Shown here: piece after piece, positions 61,961-64,000 of the stretch | Layout of the letters: the number at the start of each line of letters is the position of its first letter | How positions within the stretch are numbered: position 1 is the stretch's first letter | DNA from: an uncultured Draconibacterium sp. | GTDB lineage: Bacteria; Bacteroidota; Bacteroidia; Bacteroidales; Prolixibacteraceae | Direction: 5' to 3' | NCBI RefSeq assembly: GCF_913060805.1 | Contig: NZ_CAJXTC010000001.1 | Span: 1-64,000 of the forward strand | Length of the DNA: 64,000 bases | Position numbers and translations under genes: made by a program | Notes under the pieces: generated by a model | The model's database searches: none | Told to the model about the DNA's origin: nothing | The model's input: only the letters and a program-made list of their open reading frames with translations

Positions 61961-62638
61961 ATGATTTTAACTTTCAATCTCTCGGGGCTAACGAATGCCG
62001 AATTGCTGTCGTTTGCACAAAGCCTCGATGCCCTGCTTGCACCGCTGGGCGAAACCATTTCTGTTATTTACGATCCGTTTAAACATGCTCTGGTGGTATG
62101 TGTCGAAACTTCGGCCAGTGCCATTGCCAAGCAGGTGGCACAGCAACAAACCGAAGCCCTGGGGGCTGCCGACCTGAAACGCGATAACCTCTTTCGTGGG
62201 GTAAAATACATAACCCAGGCCTACCTGTTGCACCCCGATGCGGAAAAACAGGAAGCTGCTGTTGAGGTGGAAAAAGTAATTGCCAAAGTGGGCTGGCACC
62301 TTAACCGCGAGGGGTACGATGAACAGTCGGCACTAATGAAAACCCTGTTAAAAGAGCTTACTGGTAAACAAGCTGCACGTGTGGCACTGTTGGGCATGAC
62401 TGAATATGTTGATTTGCTAAATACTTCGCAAACCGAATTTGATGTTTTGCGCCAGGAACAGCTCGACCATAATACCGAAATGGAACAAATTAGTTCGATG
62501 ACAGCCGTGCGCGGTGATTTGGAACAAGCCATAAAAGACCTGCTTGAAATCCTTCCGGGTTACTACCGAATGACCAATAATGAAACGCTTGGAACAGTGC
62601 TTCCGAAAATAAAAGAACTGATCGACCGCACGGTATAG
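61961..62638 (+). CDS. DUF6261-like protein
   Basis: A 225-residue cytoplasmic protein, mostly helical, beginning LTFNLSGLTNAELLSFAQSL. It has no membrane segment or signal peptide. Repeated segments such as QLDALLAPLG, KRDNLFRGVKYITQAYLLHP and EMEQISSMTAVRGDLEQAIKDLLEILPGYYRM suggest a helical-bundle fold. I assign it tentatively to DUF6261, a Bacteroidota family often found near repeats or mobile DNA; its function is unknown. It is a single gene with a terminator directly after it. Confidence 0.55.
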   Translation: MILTFNLSGLTNAELLSFAQSLDALLAPLGETISVIYDPFKHALVVCVETSASAIAKQVAQQQTEALGAADLKRDNLFRGVKYITQAYLLHPDAEKQEAAVEVEKVIAKVGWHLNREGYDEQSALMKTLLKELTGKQAARVALLGMTEYVDLLNTSQTEFDVLRQEQLDHNTEMEQISSMTAVRGDLEQAIKDLLEILPGYYRMTNNETLGTVLPKIKELIDRTV

Positions 62639-62670
62639 TAGGCAGTTGCAGTAATCAGTTTCCAGTAAAA

Positions 62671-62707
62671 AAAAGATTCCATCTCTGCAAAAAAGATGGA
62701 ATCTTTT
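62671..62707 (+). terminator. Terminator of the DUF6261-like gene
   Basis: A 14-bp perfect stem AAAAGATTCCATCT / AGATGGAATCTTTT with a nine-base loop and flanking A and T runs, 33 bases past the stop codon. It works in both directions. Confidence 0.75.
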
Positions 62708-62789
62708 GTTTTTAGTAAAACCTTCAAGTGTCTTAAAGACCTTGAAGCATTAATAAAATGCCAAAAACACGTAAAGCACTGAAATATAA

Positions 62790-63033
62790 GTTCTAGCAGA
62801 TCTGCGGCTAACAACTTTTTCCTCAGAATTGCCAGCCGCAATTCTGCAAGAGCCAACCTTTCGCGTAGGTTTTGCTCCTGCAACTCAGCGAGAGCTTACT
62901 TTTTCCGTAAGAAATGCTCCTGCAAATCAGCGAGAAGGAAACTTTTACAAAAGCTTGGCTCTTGCAGTTCTGCGACTGGCAACTTTTTGAGTCGGGCAGG
63001 TTCGTGCAAAACTGTATTTGGAAACTTTAGTTC
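62790..63033 (-). repeat. Degenerate 42-bp minisatellite
   Basis: Read on the reverse strand, five to six units of 41-43 bases each begin GTTTCC, GTTGCC, GTAAGC or GTTGGC, contain a TTGCAGGAGC-like core and end in GAAAAAG. Units are 55-75% alike by eye. Frames through them give repetitive Leu/Arg- or Ser/Cys-rich peptides without an initiation site that makes sense, so I regard it as non-coding. Confidence 0.65.
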
Positions 63034-63117
63034 GAATAACGATCTACGCAATTTTGTGGGAAGGGATGTTCCGGTGTTACAAAATCTTTACTGCGCTGCA
63101 GAATGACAGCATCCTTG

Positions 63118-63152
63118 CATCCAGTATCTAGTATCCAGTATCCAGCACCCAG
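63118..63152 (-). repeat. Heptanucleotide microsatellite (CTGGATR), right copy
   Basis: Five 7-mers on the reverse strand: CTGGGTG, CTGGATA, CTGGATA, CTAGATA, CTGGATG. It is the inverted counterpart of 59620-59654 and sits next to an AATGACAGC dispersed-repeat fragment, ending three bases before the OstA-like stop codon. Confidence 0.8.
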
Positions 63153-63155
63153 CGA

Positions 63156-64000
63156 CTATTGACCAGTGACTTCTTCTGTTGCCTCTTCCTCAATCACCTC
63201 TTTCTTCTCAGGTCTCCAGAAAATATCTTTTTTCGAAAGCGGACGAAGTTTTATTTTCCATTCGAAACCGGGCAGCGTTTTTTCGCTATCTTCCAGTTTC
63301 AGAATCGGTTTTAACTGTCCTTCGGGTTGTTTTTGGAAAGCAATTGCATCAATCTTTCCGTCTTTAAATCGAATACCAATATTGCTGCTTTCGGCTCTGT
63401 TTAATCCTATAATAGCCTCTTTGTCGCGGGCATAATACAGTGTTTGCCCGTTACCGTCAACATCAATATTTCGTAGTTTGCCGTTAACAATGTAGCCGGT
63501 CATGTCCTTGCCTTTAATCTGGTCGTAGCGCCCTGAATCCTGTTTCGAAATGATGAAACTATTTTTCATCATATGCATTTCGTTGGGAGCAGTGGAATGC
63601 TGAATCATTTCAATATACTCAGCACTCAATTGGTGCTGTTCGCTCCAGATAACCGGATTGCTGTGCAATTGAACCAGCGAATCTTTAGTGAAATACATCA
63701 ATGAATCGCAAAGTCCCTGTATATCTGTTCTGAAAAAGCGTACGCCATAGTAAGCCATTACAATATTTTCGCCGTCAATAGTGTCAGGGATACTTTTTAA
63801 GGTGTCGGCATGCATGAACAGGCTGTCGGTTTCGTTGTACGAAATAAAAACTGCCGAATCGGTGGCCGTTGCTGTTTCTTTTGCTTCGTTGTAGATTACC
63901 TTGTTTCCCTGAATAATGGTGCGGTTCTCATAATCTTCAATGTGAACGTTTCCTTCGGCATAGCCATCGCCATTTTCTTTGTTGTAGCTGATTTGTTTGG
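63156..64000 (-). CDS. OstA/LptA-like periplasmic protein (partial, cut by the window edge)
   Basis: The frame stays open to the right edge, so the true start lies outside; at least 281 residues are visible. Repeating short beta-strands (GNVHIEDYENRTIIQGNKVIYNEAKETATATDSAVFI; IVNGKLRNIDVDGNGQTLYYARD) form the OstA/LptA beta-jelly-roll that carries lipopolysaccharide between the membranes. Bacteroidota encode such OstA-like proteins distinct from classical LptA. The last 30 residues are charged (RPEKKEVIEEEATEEVTGQ). Upstream genes cannot be seen. Confidence 0.8.
   Translation of the reverse strand, partial: KQISYNKENGDGYAEGNVHIEDYENRTIIQGNKVIYNEAKETATATDSAVFISYNETDSLFMHADTLKSIPDTIDGENIVMAYYGVRFFRTDIQGLCDSLMYFTKDSLVQLHSNPVIWSEQHQLSAEYIEMIQHSTAPNEMHMMKNSFIISKQDSGRYDQIKGKDMTGYIVNGKLRNIDVDGNGQTLYYARDKEAIIGLNRAESSNIGIRFKDGKIDAIAFQKQPEGQLKPILKLEDSEKTLPGFEWKIKLRPLSKKDIFWRPEKKEVIEEEATEEVTGQ

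Noticed and set aside
62790-63033. Possible CRISPR array
   Set aside because: Units are contiguous, degenerate and have no unique spacers between constant repeats; no cas genes are present.

Overview
The window looks like chromosome of an anaerobic or facultatively anaerobic member of the Bacteroidota, most plausibly Marinilabiliales/Prolixibacteraceae-like (the rank below phylum is inference). The signs are a type A T9SS sorting domain, signal peptides ending in AQ, TPR sensor kinases and LytTR signalling, DUF4230, OstA-like, DUF3570 and DUF4266 families, promoters of the TTG-N17-23-TAnnTTTG type, and a stand-alone [FeFe]-hydrogenase-like gene. No rRNA, tRNA or CRISPR array was seen.

Layout. 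0.2-7.0 kb, reverse strand: FemAB-type transferase, small envelope and lipoprotein genes, acetyltransferase, alpha/beta hydrolase, TPR histidine kinase. 7.3-8.1 kb: a DUF559 nuclease-like gene bracketed by three direct copies of a hairpin-rich repeat. 8.2-11.2 kb: operon thioredoxin-ApbE-DUF4266-DUF3570. 11.4-17.2 kb: MscS channel, SLC12-like transporter, thermonuclease-like protein, DASS symporter. 17.5-21.0 kb: secreted and outer-membrane proteins and a TPR-HTH regulator. 21.4-35.3 kb: one 4638-residue T9SS-exported surface protein. 35.4-46.9 kb: inositol-phosphatase-like enzyme, small-molecule kinase, [FeFe]-hydrogenase-like protein, DUF1080 and DUF4230 proteins, a beta-lactamase-fold protein lacking key residues, a LytS/LytTR pair, DAACS symporter, aquaporin. 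47.0-52.4 kb: threonine ammonia-lyase, a CreD/winged-helix regulon with a shared operator, CPBP protease, and a Y1 (RAYT-like) transposase among palindromes. 52.7-59.4 kb: leuA-leuC-leuD-cimA-like-leuB behind a leader-peptide attenuator. 59.4-63.2 kb: gene-poor accessory stretch with two broken secreted-protein genes, a DUF6261-like gene, a 42-bp minisatellite and two heptamer microsatellites. The right edge cuts an OstA/LptA-like gene.

How genes work together. The leu operon holds the whole leucine branch plus a second alpha-isopropylmalate/citramalate synthase; with ilvA this gives two possible routes to 2-oxobutyrate. Its leader codes a 23-residue Leu/Ile-rich peptide followed by mutually exclusive antiterminator and terminator stems, a textbook attenuator. 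The creD region has the same inverted repeat, TACTTTG-N5-CAAAGTA, in front of creD and in front of the operon encoding the winged-helix protein, which implies autoregulation plus control of creD. The Trx-ApbE-DUF4266-DUF3570 cluster reads as an envelope redox module of unknown purpose.

The most unusual signals are (i) two unrelated palindromic-repeat systems, each with its own nuclease-like gene (DUF559 and Y1 transposase); (ii) the leu attenuator; (iii) the higher-order block repeat in the giant surface protein; (iv) the shared operator; and (v) palindromic insertions in three of the four intergenic gaps of the leu operon.
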